Source: UBA2093 sp044340485 | GTDB taxonomy: Bacteria; Actinomycetota; Acidimicrobiia; Acidimicrobiales; Ilumatobacteraceae | Length of the DNA: 64,000 nucleotides | Reading direction: 5' to 3' | Assembly (NCBI GenBank): GCA_044340485.1 | Contig: JBIITN010000001.1 | Coordinates: 62,001-126,000 of the forward strand | Shown: one piece after another, positions 1-8,643 of the stretch | Layout: every line of letters starts with the position of its first letter | How positions within the stretch are numbered: the first letter of the stretch is position 1 | Made by a program: the position numbers and the translations under genes | Notes under the pieces: model-generated | What the model was told of the DNA's origin: nothing | What the model saw: the letters and a program-made list of their open reading frames with translations, nothing else | Databases searched by the model: none

Positions 1-368
1 TTCTTCACGCGCCATAACCCGACGAGAACTCCAATGGCGATGCCACCCCAAATTCCAAGGCCGCCTTCCCACACTTTGAACATGTCGCCACGACGACCGT
101 CAAAAGAACTCCAATCGGTGAGGACGTGATACAACCGACCACCAATCACGCCAGCTGGAACTGCCCATAATCCAATTGAGGTGACGTCTTCTCTTGTGCC
201 GATGCCAAGACGCGCGAAACGACGACCAGTAATCATCACCGCAGCGATCACACCAAGGGCGATCATGAGTCCGTACGCATTGAACGTCATCGGGCCAATG
301 GAGATTGAGCCACTTGATGGACTCGGAATACTGCTGAGTACGCCAGCAATAGCGGAGGTGAATTGCAT
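1..368 (-). CDS. lgt: Prolipoprotein diacylglyceryl transferase (N-terminal part, cut by window edge)
   Basis: Translating the minus strand from the ATG at 368 gives an open frame to base 1. Lgt moves diacylglycerol from phosphatidylglycerol to the lipobox cysteine of prelipoproteins in the membrane. Visible Lgt hallmarks are the early 'FNAYGLMIALGVIAA' membrane segment, 'GVIGGRLYHVLTDW' and 'WEGGLGIWGGIAIG', in the right order for the first ~120 residues. The C-terminal part lies outside the window. The gene diverges from the M48 protease gene, leaving a 53-base shared upstream region. The lnt homologue that would act after Lgt is 7 kb away on the other strand. Identification is firm; completeness cannot be judged. 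Confidence 0.93.
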   Translation of the reverse strand, partial: MQFTSAIAGVLSSIPSPSSGSISIGPMTFNAYGLMIALGVIAAVMITGRRFARLGIGTREDVTSIGLWAVPAGVIGGRLYHVLTDWSSFDGRRGDMFKVWEGGLGIWGGIAIGVLVGLWRVK

Positions 369-421
369 GTTTTCGAGTGTAGGTGGTTGACGTGGGACCA
401 ACAGGCTGGTGGACTTGATTC

Positions 422-1336
422 GTGCCTCGCGTCAGATCTTCATCTCGCACGCGTCGCATCGATGGCTACGCTCTTGCCGCTGTTGCTCCAGTCATTGCAC
501 TTTTCCCCGTATGGGCTCTTGCCGTTGCCGTTTTTTGGTGGATCACCACATGGTTTATCGACGTTCCCTATTTCGTGTTTGCGGGAGTCTGGTTACTTGC
601 TGGTGTCATTTTGTTTCTGCAACCAACACAAAAACTTGTTCTACGCCGATTGCTTGGTGCGCGTAAACCGTCACAACGAGAAAGTGAGAAGTTGCAGCGT
701 GCATGGAACGTTGTTGCTCAAGCAAACCACATACGACCATCACAATTTGTTTTAGCCGTCATTGATGCTGATGATGTTAATGCATTTGCATCTGGCGGAC
801 ACTTGGTGGTCGTCTCAAGTTTTGCAGTCGATAATTTGTCACACGAACAATTGACGGGTGTGCTCGCACACGAATTAAGCCACCATCTCGGATCTCACAC
901 CGTTGCATTGACAGTGGCTCAATGGTTGAGTTTGCCCATAGTCGCGCTGGCTCGCATCGGATTTCTTCTACAGAACATTGCACGCGCCGCGTCAGCATCG
1001 TTTGCACCGCGATCACAAATTGTTGGCACGCTCGAACGCGTCTTCGTGGCAGTGCTCACAGTGATCTCAAAAATCTTTCTTATTGCCCTCACTGCTTCTC
1101 AGCAGATCGGCAACGTTGTTGGCAAAGGAACTGAATTCAAAGCAGACCAGCGGGCAATTGACATGGGGTTTGGTAAGGAACTCTCGTCTGCGCTTCGACA
1201 TGTCGTTGATAGCGGTATGGGAGAGCGTCCCAGCAACTGGCGCGACAAATTGATCAGCGCCCACCCACCCGCTCGCACCCGAGTGGCGCGTATTGACGCC
1301 GATTTGCGTCAACGGCAATCACAAAATCGCCGTTAG
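422..1336 (+). CDS. M48-family membrane zinc metalloprotease (HtpX/Ste24-like)
   Basis: This is a 304-residue protein. Two hydrophobic segments near residues 17-40 and 48-68 precede the zinc site HELSH (H150, E151, H154). A later 'EFKAD' (E238) supplies the third ligand, the M48 pattern. Further hydrophobic stretches at ~160-187 and ~205-225 suggest a membrane-embedded peptidase with a cytosolic active site. Relatives degrade misfolded membrane proteins, but the substrate here is unknown. The start is GTG at 422; no ATG fits better. It is the first gene of a long co-directional run whose next gene starts 17 bases downstream. Confidence 0.88.
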   Translation: MPRVRSSSRTRRIDGYALAAVAPVIALFPVWALAVAVFWWITTWFIDVPYFVFAGVWLLAGVILFLQPTQKLVLRRLLGARKPSQRESEKLQRAWNVVAQANHIRPSQFVLAVIDADDVNAFASGGHLVVVSSFAVDNLSHEQLTGVLAHELSHHLGSHTVALTVAQWLSLPIVALARIGFLLQNIARAASASFAPRSQIVGTLERVFVAVLTVISKIFLIALTASQQIGNVVGKGTEFKADQRAIDMGFGKELSSALRHVVDSGMGERPSNWRDKLISAHPPARTRVARIDADLRQRQSQNRR

Positions 1337-1353
1337 CCACACTCCCGATAGCG

Positions 1354-2319
1354 TTGGCATACGTGACGCTCGCTATCCACGCAACCGACCTTGTGCGTGT
1401 CTTTGGCGACAATGCTGCTGTCAATGGAGTGTCCTTATCTATCCCCCGTGGGGAGATTTACGGATTTCTCGGACCAAACGGTGCCGGCAAAAGCACCGCA
1501 GTGCGCATGCTCACCACCCTCTTGAATCCCACATCGGGCACGGCGTTCGTGGCGGGTCACGACATACAAAATGACACCGAAAATGTTCGTTTGCGCATCG
1601 GTGTGGCATTGCAGGATGCAGCTCTTGATCCCAAACAAACGGGGCGTGAGATTCTCGACATGCAGGGCCGGCTGTATGGACTCAATAAAACAGAGCGCCA
1701 CACCCGCGTGAAGGAACTTCTCACTCTTGTGAACATCGACGACGCAATCGACAACCGCATCTCAACCTATTCGGGTGGAATGAAGCGACGCCTCGACTTA
1801 GCTGCAGCACTCGTTCATCAACCACAAGTGTTGTTCTTAGACGAACCCACCACTGGGCTAGACCCCGTGAGTCGCTCAACCGTTTGGGACGAAGTGCGAT
1901 ATCTTAATCGCGAACTTGGAATGACTATTTTTCTCACAACTCAATATCTGGAGGAAGCCGATGCACTTGCTGATCGTGTCGGCATCATTGCAAAAGGTCG
2001 CATCGTCGCAGAAGGTACTCCGACCGAGCTGAAACGTTCCATCGGTTCTGATGTCATAGCTGTTCGCATTTCATCATCTGATGGTGAACGTGCCCGTCAA
2101 TGTCTAGGCAACATCGCAGGGGTCGACGCGGTAGAAGTCAATGGTGAGCAACTTATTGTGAGCGCTGCAAACGGTGCAGCCGTTGTGAGCCCCGTAGCTG
2201 TTGCATTGTCAGAGAACGACATCGCTGTTGCCGAGCTCACTCTTCGCACACCAACTCTTGACGACGTGTTTCTTCACACCACTGGTGCACGTATGCAAGC
2301 AGATGAGGTGCCCGCGTGA
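1354..2319 (+). CDS. ABC transporter ATP-binding protein, DrrA-like exporter type
   Basis: This is a 321-residue single-NBD ATPase. Walker A is GPNGAGKST (residues 40-48), the signature is YSGGMKRR (~139-146) and Walker B is VLFLDEPTTGLD (~159-170). The H-loop reads 'LTTQYLEEAD', with Gln where most NBDs have His; this is typical of the daunorubicin-resistance DrrA subfamily. After residue ~220 comes the DrrA-like C-terminal extension. The predicted start is TTG at 1354. The gene overlaps the permease gene by 4 bases (GTGA), so the two probably form one exporter. The substrate (drug, lipid or glycolipid) cannot be deduced. Nearby haem genes make a tetrapyrrole-related role possible but unproven. 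Confidence 0.9.
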   Translation: MAYVTLAIHATDLVRVFGDNAAVNGVSLSIPRGEIYGFLGPNGAGKSTAVRMLTTLLNPTSGTAFVAGHDIQNDTENVRLRIGVALQDAALDPKQTGREILDMQGRLYGLNKTERHTRVKELLTLVNIDDAIDNRISTYSGGMKRRLDLAAALVHQPQVLFLDEPTTGLDPVSRSTVWDEVRYLNRELGMTIFLTTQYLEEADALADRVGIIAKGRIVAEGTPTELKRSIGSDVIAVRISSSDGERARQCLGNIAGVDAVEVNGEQLIVSAANGAAVVSPVAVALSENDIAVAELTLRTPTLDDVFLHTTGARMQADEVPA

Positions 2320-3152
2320 GTAACAGCACCAGGACACCTACGTCAACACTTGACTCTCACGAACAGTCTCGTGTCACCGCTCGTCGTGCAGGGTTTTTTC
2401 GCGATCTCGGATCAGTCGCTTTGCGTGCACTACGTCTGGTGTCACGAGATTCAGAAGCAGTTTTACCTGCTCTCATTATCCCAATATTCTTTTTGCTCGT
2501 AAATATCGGCGCACTACAAAGCTTCGTCGAAGAAAATCTTCCTCCTGGTTTCGACTTCAAAGGGTTTCAAATTCCTGTGTCTGTTGTGTTCGCTGTTACC
2601 GGTATCTCACGCGCCGGTTCGTTAGTGCTCGATGTGCAAGATGGATACCTCGACCGTTTGTTACTCACACCTGTTAGTCGTTCCACATTGTTAATGGGTC
2701 TCATGGTTGCCGACTTTGTTGTTGTGATACTCATGACTATTCCCGTCATCATCCTCGGTGCACTTATTGGCGTCTCATTTGCAACTGGCTTTGCTGGTCA
2801 GCTTGTGTTCATTCTCATTGCCGCTACGTGGGGACTCGCGTTCACTGGTTTCCCATACGCAATTGCCCTCCGCACCGGGAACCCCGTTGCCGTCAACAAT
2901 GCATTCCTATTGTTTTTCCCTTTTGCATTTCTCACCACCGCATTCATCCCTCAAGAACAGATGACCGGCTGGCTTTCGACCGTGGCCGACTACAACCCCA
3001 CCACCTATTTGTTGGCGGGCATGCGTTCGCTCATCCTCACCGGATGGGATGGCACCGCACTGTTCCAAGCCGCCCTCGCCATTGTTTTGGTGGGTGCGGT
3101 GTCATTCACATTGGCGTTTGCCGCACTGCGCGGCAGAGTAAAGCACCGGTAA
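2316..3152 (+). CDS. ABC-2 type transporter permease (DrrB-like)
   Basis: This is a 278-residue membrane protein with about six hydrophobic segments. A first helix lies near residue 50 ('VLPALIIPIFFLLVNIGAL'), with others at ~130-155, ~158-180, ~190-210, ~225-240 and ~250-270. The order and spacing fit ABC-2 permeases. The 'DVQDGYLDRLLLTPVSR' loop near residue 105 is the conserved cytosolic coupling region of DrrB-type permeases. The GTG start overlaps the stop of the ATPase gene, implying translational coupling. hemE starts 13 bases downstream, so haem synthesis is probably co-transcribed. The exported compound is unknown. Confidence 0.88.
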   Translation: MSNSTRTPTSTLDSHEQSRVTARRAGFFRDLGSVALRALRLVSRDSEAVLPALIIPIFFLLVNIGALQSFVEENLPPGFDFKGFQIPVSVVFAVTGISRAGSLVLDVQDGYLDRLLLTPVSRSTLLMGLMVADFVVVILMTIPVIILGALIGVSFATGFAGQLVFILIAATWGLAFTGFPYAIALRTGNPVAVNNAFLLFFPFAFLTTAFIPQEQMTGWLSTVADYNPTTYLLAGMRSLILTGWDGTALFQAALAIVLVGAVSFTLAFAALRGRVKHR

Positions 3153-3165
3153 TTGAAAGAATCCC

Positions 3166-4206
3166 ATGACCAGCCTTGCTAACGATCCCTTTATTGCCGC
3201 AGCTCGCGGACAACGCAGTAGTCGCACACCCGTGTGGTTCATGCGGCAAGCGGGGCGCAGCCTTCCCGAGTATCGGGCAGTGCGCGGAAGCGGGAGCATT
3301 CTTGACGCGATCAAACAGCCCGACTTGTCTGCAGAAATTACTCTCCAACCGGTCCGTCGATACGCAGTAGATGCCGCTGTTTTGTATTCAGACATCGTTG
3401 TTCCCCCACACGCCGTGTCATTTGGGATTGATGTTGCACCAGGCACTGGCCCGGTTGCAGAACAACCATTTCGCACCGAGTCTGACCTTGCGCGTTTGCG
3501 CGAATTGACTCCTGAAGACGTGTCGTACGTTTCAGACACAGTTGATCTTCTTGTTCGCGAATTACAGATTCCACTCCTTGCGTTTGCAGGTGCACCTTTT
3601 ACTGTTGCGAGTTACCTCATTGAAGGACGACCAAGTCGCACGTATCAAAATACGAAGAAGTTAATGCGCTCAAATACCGCGTTGTGGCACTCATTAATGG
3701 AACGACTCAGTCAACACTCGGTCACATTTATTTCCACACAAATTTCACACGGAGCAGAAGCATTTCAATTGTTCGACTCTTGGGCCGGCTCATTGTCACG
3801 TGCCGATTACGACACGTACGTCCGCCCACACAGTGCAAACGTGTTTGCGCAACTTCGTGACCGCCATCCAGATGTTCCTGGTATTCACTTTGGCATCGGA
3901 TGTGACCATCTTCTTGAATCAATGAACGCCGTTGGTAACAAAGTCATCGGTTTGGACTGGCGAACACCAATTCGTAACGCGCGTGCCCGATTGGGATCAG
4001 ACACCGTCGTACAAGGAAATCTTGATCCCGCTCTTGTGCTCGCTGGACGTGACATTGCAATCTCGGGTGCTGACAACGTGCTTGCAGATAACGATGGTCA
4101 TCCGGGACACATCTTCAATCTTGGCCATGGCGTGCAACCCGACACTGACCCCGATGTTTTACATGAAGTCGTGAAACATGTTCATGAAAGGACAGCTCAA
4201 TCATGA
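3166..4206 (+). CDS. hemE: Uroporphyrinogen decarboxylase
   Basis: The enzyme decarboxylates the four acetate side chains of uroporphyrinogen III to give coproporphyrinogen III in the cytosol. At 346 residues it has the normal family length. The N-terminal signature 'PVWFMRQAGRSLPEYR' (residues 22-37) carries the substrate-binding arginines. 'AVLYSDIVVP' holds the catalytic Asp (D76). 'FAGAPFTVASYLIEG' contains the conserved Tyr (Y150), and 'GHPGHIFNLGHG' is the C-terminal signature. The ATG start lies 13 bases after the permease gene. The stop overlaps the ferrochelatase ATG by 4 bases, giving a hemE-hemH-cgoX order typical of Gram-positive haem operons. Confidence 0.97.
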   Translation: MTSLANDPFIAAARGQRSSRTPVWFMRQAGRSLPEYRAVRGSGSILDAIKQPDLSAEITLQPVRRYAVDAAVLYSDIVVPPHAVSFGIDVAPGTGPVAEQPFRTESDLARLRELTPEDVSYVSDTVDLLVRELQIPLLAFAGAPFTVASYLIEGRPSRTYQNTKKLMRSNTALWHSLMERLSQHSVTFISTQISHGAEAFQLFDSWAGSLSRADYDTYVRPHSANVFAQLRDRHPDVPGIHFGIGCDHLLESMNAVGNKVIGLDWRTPIRNARARLGSDTVVQGNLDPALVLAGRDIAISGADNVLADNDGHPGHIFNLGHGVQPDTDPDVLHEVVKHVHERTAQS

Positions 4207-5129
4207 CCACTGCCCACACCGCAGTTGTCGTCATGGCGTACGGCACTCCCCGTTCACGTGAAGACATCCTCCCCTACTACACCGATATTCGACGAGGTCG
4301 TGCCCCAACTCCTGAGTTGCTGAAAGAACTTGAAGATCGCTACGAAGCAATCGGTGGTTTATCTCCGCTTGCTCAGATCACTGATGCACAAGCTGACGCA
4401 ATTCAACATGCGCTCAACAATGTTGCGCCCGGCGAGTACCACGTTGTATTAGGGCTCAAGCATGCAAAACCCTTTGTTGAAGATGCTGTACATGAAGTGG
4501 CGCGTCTCGGAATCAAAAACATCGTGGGTGTGGTGCTTGCGCCTCATTATTCGTCGTATTCCATTGGTCAATACATCGGTCGAGTGCGCGACACCGCTGC
4601 GCAATACGACATCAATGTGCGCGGCGTTGAGTCATGGGCAACAGAACCTGCGTACATCGACTTCCTCGCACGCGACATGAAAGAAAAGTTGGCGTTAATG
4701 CCCGAGCGCACAAAAGTGTTGTTCACCGCACATTCTTTACCTCAGCGCATCATCGATGGTGGCGATCCATACCCCGACGAACTACGCAGCACAGCCGAAG
4801 CGGTCGCAGCGCAATTGGGTTTGTCTCAGTGGTCGCAATGGTCAATCGCATGGCAGTCAGCTGGACGCACTCCAGAACCATGGATTGGGCCCGACATCTT
4901 GGCTGTCATTGATGACTTCGCTGCCACACGCACCACCGATGAACCTATTGATGGAGTGCTTGTCAGTGCATGTGGGTTTGTCGCAGACCATCTCGAAGTG
5001 TTGTATGACCTCGACATCGAAGCAGCACACCATGCAAATGCTCGCGGTTTGTCATTTGCCCGCACTGCCAGCGTGAACGATGACGCTGGTGTAATGGCGG
5101 CACTCGCTGCTCGCATTATTTCGGCATGA
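4203..5129 (+). CDS. cpfC: Coproporphyrin III ferrochelatase (HemH/CpfC type)
   Basis: This 308-residue chelatase inserts Fe2+ into the tetrapyrrole. In Actinobacteria the substrate is expected to be coproporphyrin III. Visible features are 'MAYGTPRSREDILPYYTDI' at the N-terminus, the metal-site His in 'FTAHSLP' (H177), and 'ACGFVADHLEVLYDLD' with the conserved Glu (E265). Many actinobacterial homologues carry a [2Fe-2S] cluster held by several cysteines; this protein shows essentially one Cys (C257), so a cluster is unlikely. It overlaps both hemE and the oxidase gene by 4 bases. The coproporphyrin assignment is from phylum knowledge; a protoporphyrin ferrochelatase cannot be excluded from sequence alone. 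Confidence 0.93.
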   Translation: MTTAHTAVVVMAYGTPRSREDILPYYTDIRRGRAPTPELLKELEDRYEAIGGLSPLAQITDAQADAIQHALNNVAPGEYHVVLGLKHAKPFVEDAVHEVARLGIKNIVGVVLAPHYSSYSIGQYIGRVRDTAAQYDINVRGVESWATEPAYIDFLARDMKEKLALMPERTKVLFTAHSLPQRIIDGGDPYPDELRSTAEAVAAQLGLSQWSQWSIAWQSAGRTPEPWIGPDILAVIDDFAATRTTDEPIDGVLVSACGFVADHLEVLYDLDIEAAHHANARGLSFARTASVNDDAGVMAALAARIISA

Positions 5130-6544
5130 CACCTGCGCGGCGCGTTGTCATCGTCGGAGGTGGCATCACGGGTTTGACTGCTGCCTTTTCTCTTGCCTCA
5201 CGTTCCGCTGAACCACTAGATATCACTGTGCTTGAAGCGCGCGAGCGCACTGGCGGGCTCATTCACACCTCACCTTTTGCAGGACTTGATGCAGTCGATG
5301 AAGGAGCAGATGCTTTTTTGGCGCGCGTTCCATGGGCGACTGAGCTGGCACATGATATTGGCCTCACTGGTGCACTCACATCACCGTCTGCTTCGCATGC
5401 GTGGATTTGGCACAACACTTTGCAACCAATTCCTGGTGACATCATGCTGGGTGTGCCCGCATCAGTGGGATCATTTAGCAAAAGTCGATTGTTTTCAATA
5501 AGTGGAAAACTGCGCGCAGGTTTAGATCTTGTGCTACCGCAAACAAAAAATAACGACTGCATTGGTGATTACATTCGTCACCGTTTTGGTACACAAGTAC
5601 AAGAACGACTAGTTGATCCACTTGTCGGCAGCATCTATGCCGCAGATACCGACAATTTCAGTATTGAAGCAGTGCCACAAATTGCTGCACTCACAGAGTC
5701 ACGAAGCATGTTGCTCGCAGCTCGAAAAGCACGTTCTCAAGTTGTCAGCAATGAACCGGTATTTGCCACACCACTTCGTGGTGTTGGTGCAATGATTTCT
5801 ACTTTGGAGCAACGCACGATCGCACTTGGTGTGCGTATCCAGACAAATGCCGCCGTCTCAAATATCGTGCGCGACGGAAACTCATATCGCATCGCTACAC
5901 AAGGCGACATCAAACAGAGAAACGAAATCGAAAACGGCGAGATCACAGCAGACGCTGTGATACTTGCATCACCTGCGGCACACACGGCACGTTTCACGTC
6001 ATCACTACACCCAGATATTTCACGTGCATTATCTCAATGGGATCATGCAGACGTCATCCTGGTGACTCTTGCTATTCCTCGATCACAATGGTCCGACACT
6101 TTGACTGGTAGCGGATACTTGGTTCCGAAACCAGATCAGCGATGGGTGACTGCGGTGTCGTTTGGTTCTAACAAGTGGGCGCACTGGAAAAACAACAACA
6201 ACGACATGATCTTGCGCGTATCGCTAGGTCGTGACGGCGTCGAAGTGATGCACCTTTCCGACGAAGAAGTCATCAATCTTGTTCTTGCAGATCTCACGTT
6301 GCATTTAGGGCGGGATTTTGTACCACGCGAAACTCGCATCACTCGATGGGTCGACGCGTTCCCGCAATACCGCCCACATCATTTTGCGACACTTACAAAC
6401 GTAGAAAAAACTCTGCATGACATTGCACCGGGGGTCTTCCTTGCGGGTGCGAGTTACCGAGGAATAGGAATTCCCGCGTGTGTGCAACAGGCGCACCACA
6501 TTGCAGACACCGCAGCGGAATATCTCTCCAATCTGGCAGACTAG
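5126..6544 (+). CDS. cgoX: Coproporphyrinogen/protoporphyrinogen III oxidase (HemY/CgoX type)
   Basis: This is a 472-residue FAD-dependent oxidase that aromatises the porphyrinogen ring using oxygen. The N-terminal dinucleotide site is 'VVIVGGGITGLTAA' (residues 7-20), followed by 'VLEARERTGGLIHT'. The C-terminal FAD motif 'GVFLAGASYRGIGIPACV' is characteristic of HemY/CgoX. Genes for the preceding ferrochelatase and for decarboxylase HemE are translationally coupled upstream. In the coproporphyrin pathway this oxidase acts before the chelatase, and a ChdC/HemQ decarboxylase completes haem; no chdC is seen in this window. The sortase gene starts 6 bases after the stop. Confidence 0.93.
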   Translation: MTPARRVVIVGGGITGLTAAFSLASRSAEPLDITVLEARERTGGLIHTSPFAGLDAVDEGADAFLARVPWATELAHDIGLTGALTSPSASHAWIWHNTLQPIPGDIMLGVPASVGSFSKSRLFSISGKLRAGLDLVLPQTKNNDCIGDYIRHRFGTQVQERLVDPLVGSIYAADTDNFSIEAVPQIAALTESRSMLLAARKARSQVVSNEPVFATPLRGVGAMISTLEQRTIALGVRIQTNAAVSNIVRDGNSYRIATQGDIKQRNEIENGEITADAVILASPAAHTARFTSSLHPDISRALSQWDHADVILVTLAIPRSQWSDTLTGSGYLVPKPDQRWVTAVSFGSNKWAHWKNNNNDMILRVSLGRDGVEVMHLSDEEVINLVLADLTLHLGRDFVPRETRITRWVDAFPQYRPHHFATLTNVEKTLHDIAPGVFLAGASYRGIGIPACVQQAHHIADTAAEYLSNLAD

Positions 6545-6550
6545 GGAGCG

Positions 6551-7177
6551 ATGTCTCGACTCCTCTTGCGCGTGCTTCGAACCGTTTCTGTGTTCAGCGT
6601 GGCTGGCACGCTTGCCATGGACCCCATGGCATCCTCGGTGCAGGCATCAGATGTCCGCGCTAATGCTTCCAGCAGCGAGACACAAAAAGAGTCTGTGCCG
6701 CAGACCAAGAAAACGAAAAAGAATGACACCGCGAACAACGCCGGTAGCAAGAAATCTCAGCGCTCGAACGCGCGCCTTCCTGCTGAAGGAACTCGTCTCG
6801 GCATGATGTTTATCCCTCGTCTCAAAATGCGTAGCCCTATCGTTGAAGGCGTCACCGACCCTATGTTTGATATCGGCATGGGTCACTGGCCCGGCACGGC
6901 AATGCCTGGTGAGCGTGGGAACGCTGTCTACGGCGGACACCGCACTGCTGGTCCTGCACCGTTGTATTACGTGGAACGACTTCAAGTGGGCGACCCCATC
7001 ATTATTCTGAAGGGGTTGAAAAAGGTCGAATACCGCGTGATCTCGAAACGCATTGTGAAACCGACTGCTTTGTGGATCGCCCACCAATCATCGGGCAGCA
7101 TGCTCACATTGTTTAGTTGTCATCCGCGGCACTCAACCAAACAGCGCTACGTCATTCAAGCACTTCTGAAAAAATGA
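6551..7177 (+). CDS. Class E-like sortase (transpeptidase)
   Basis: This 208-residue protein starts with a short hydrophobic signal/anchor (~residues 5-25). A Lys/Ser-rich low-complexity linker (~35-75) follows, then the sortase beta-barrel. Catalytic residues are visible: His in 'VYGGHRTAGPAPLY' (H130), Cys in 'MLTLFSCHP' (C190) and Arg in 'QRYVIQ' (R199). The 'TLFSC' version of the TLxTC motif is acceptable for sortases. Short sortases of this build in Actinobacteria are usually class E, anchoring or pilin-handling enzymes. No LPXTG-type substrate gene lies beside it. The gene overlaps lnt by 4 bases (ATGA), linking it to the envelope part of the operon. Confidence 0.85.
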   Translation: MSRLLLRVLRTVSVFSVAGTLAMDPMASSVQASDVRANASSSETQKESVPQTKKTKKNDTANNAGSKKSQRSNARLPAEGTRLGMMFIPRLKMRSPIVEGVTDPMFDIGMGHWPGTAMPGERGNAVYGGHRTAGPAPLYYVERLQVGDPIIILKGLKKVEYRVISKRIVKPTALWIAHQSSGSMLTLFSCHPRHSTKQRYVIQALLKK

Positions 7178-8631
7178 CGCCACTACTACTTCGCAACTTG
7201 ATTGCCGGGTTGTGTGTGGCCGCATCGATGCCACCGTGGGGTTGGTGGCCCCTTGCGTTCGTGGGCATTGTTCTCTACGGCGCGTCTCAGTTTCGTGACT
7301 CGCTCACACACAAACAACGAGCAACTACTGCATTCGTTTTTGGGGTTGGGTGGTTTTTGCCGTCTATCGCATGGATGTGGTTTATGACTGCACCTGGTTA
7401 TGTAGTCGCCGTTGTGTTCTTTGCTGCTCTTCACGCGTTAGCCGCATGGTGGTCGAGCACATACATGTCTGCCTCTCCCCGCTCTCATGCAGCTGGTCTT
7501 GCTCTTTCTCACACTCTTGTCGAAACAATTCGATTGTCATTTCCATTTGGTGGTGTTCCTTTAGCAACATTGGCAATTAGCCAAGCACGTAGTCCAATGG
7601 TGTGGCTTGCGTCGTTGGGTGGTGTGATCCTTATTACGTACATGATGTTTCGTGTGTGTATTAGCCCGGGACGATTACGGGCGTTTGCAGCACTGTTGTT
7701 GTTATTTTTCGTTGCGCTTATATGGAGTCCCACCTCTCCGACCGGCGACTCTCTACGTATCGCGTTAGTACAAGGTGGCGGTGAGCAAGGTACGCGTGCG
7801 GTCAACACTGATCCACGCGTCGTATTTGAACGACATCTCGATGCAACCGCATCCATTGAAGCAGGATCAGTTGATTTGGTGATCTGGCCAGAAAACGTTA
7901 TTGACGTTGCCAATTTCGAAGAGAGCCGTGAACGCATGGAAGTTGCGCAAGAAGCCAAGCGACTAGGTGTGCCAATTTCTGTGGGCATAACAGAAGACGT
8001 AGAGCAAGGAAATGTTGACGGATTTCTCAATGCGCAGGTTGTAGTGGAACAAAATGGCGACGTATCCGATCGTGTCGACAAAGTTCGCAGAGTGCCATTC
8101 GGAGAGTACATGCCGATGCGTGGCTTTCTCTCTGCGCTAGGTGCACCCACAGATCTTGTTCCTCGAAACGCTATTGAAGGAAAAGGTCCTGCTGTTCTTG
8201 ATATAGCGGGAACACAAGCAGGTGTTGTGATTTCGTGGGAAGTCTTCTTTGGTGGTCGAGCAAATGAAGGCGTCGCACACGGTGGCGAATTCATCATGAA
8301 CCCCACCAACGGATCTAGTTACACATGGACAATTTTGCAAACGCAACAAGTTGCGTCATCAATTTTGCGTGCACGTGAACAAGGTCGGTGGGTCGCACAA
8401 GTGTCACCCACCGGATTTTCTGCGTTCATCACTCCAACAGGACGCGTCATCAACCGCACCGATGTGAGCGAGCGGAAAGTAATCACTGCGGATGTTCCAA
8501 TGCGAACAGGCCGTACGTTGTATTCGCGTCTCGGTAACGCGCCTTTTGTGGTCGCTCTCGTTATCGCATGGGGTGCCCTGAGTGCACCACGTCTACGACG
8601 CCCCCGTTCCAAGGTGGCTACCGACCAGTAG
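7174..8631 (+). CDS. lnt: Apolipoprotein N-acyltransferase homologue with Ser at the nucleophile position
   Basis: The protein is 485 residues from the ATG at 7174, which overlaps the sortase stop; the longer frame from 7117 would lie inside the sortase gene. About six N-terminal membrane helices (~1-190) precede a nitrilase-fold domain. Lnt uses a Glu-Lys-Cys triad. Here Glu is in 'LVIWPENV' (E240) and Lys in 'DKVRRVPFGEYMP' (K303). The expected Cys position in 'GVVISWEVFF' is Ser (S354; codon tcg at 8233). The enzyme would N-acylate diacylglyceryl-cysteine of lipoproteins, but loss of the Cys makes activity uncertain. It could be a serine-based variant, an inactive scaffold, or specialised for another acceptor. 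Confidence 0.87.
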   Translation: MTPLLLRNLIAGLCVAASMPPWGWWPLAFVGIVLYGASQFRDSLTHKQRATTAFVFGVGWFLPSIAWMWFMTAPGYVVAVVFFAALHALAAWWSSTYMSASPRSHAAGLALSHTLVETIRLSFPFGGVPLATLAISQARSPMVWLASLGGVILITYMMFRVCISPGRLRAFAALLLLFFVALIWSPTSPTGDSLRIALVQGGGEQGTRAVNTDPRVVFERHLDATASIEAGSVDLVIWPENVIDVANFEESRERMEVAQEAKRLGVPISVGITEDVEQGNVDGFLNAQVVVEQNGDVSDRVDKVRRVPFGEYMPMRGFLSALGAPTDLVPRNAIEGKGPAVLDIAGTQAGVVISWEVFFGGRANEGVAHGGEFIMNPTNGSSYTWTILQTQQVASSILRAREQGRWVAQVSPTGFSAFITPTGRVINRTDVSERKVITADVPMRTGRTLYSRLGNAPFVVALVIAWGALSAPRLRRPRSKVATDQ

Positions 8632-8643
8632 CCTGAGACTCCT

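Noticed and set aside
100..459. 119-residue minus-strand reading frame
   Set aside because: It lies over the lgt coding frame in another frame and across the lgt-M48 gap; composition (Arg/Trp/His-rich) is that of a shadow.
7509..8309. 266-residue minus-strand reading frame opposite lnt
   Set aside because: Antisense shadow of a clear nitrilase-domain protein; Thr/Ser/Arg-rich with no motif.
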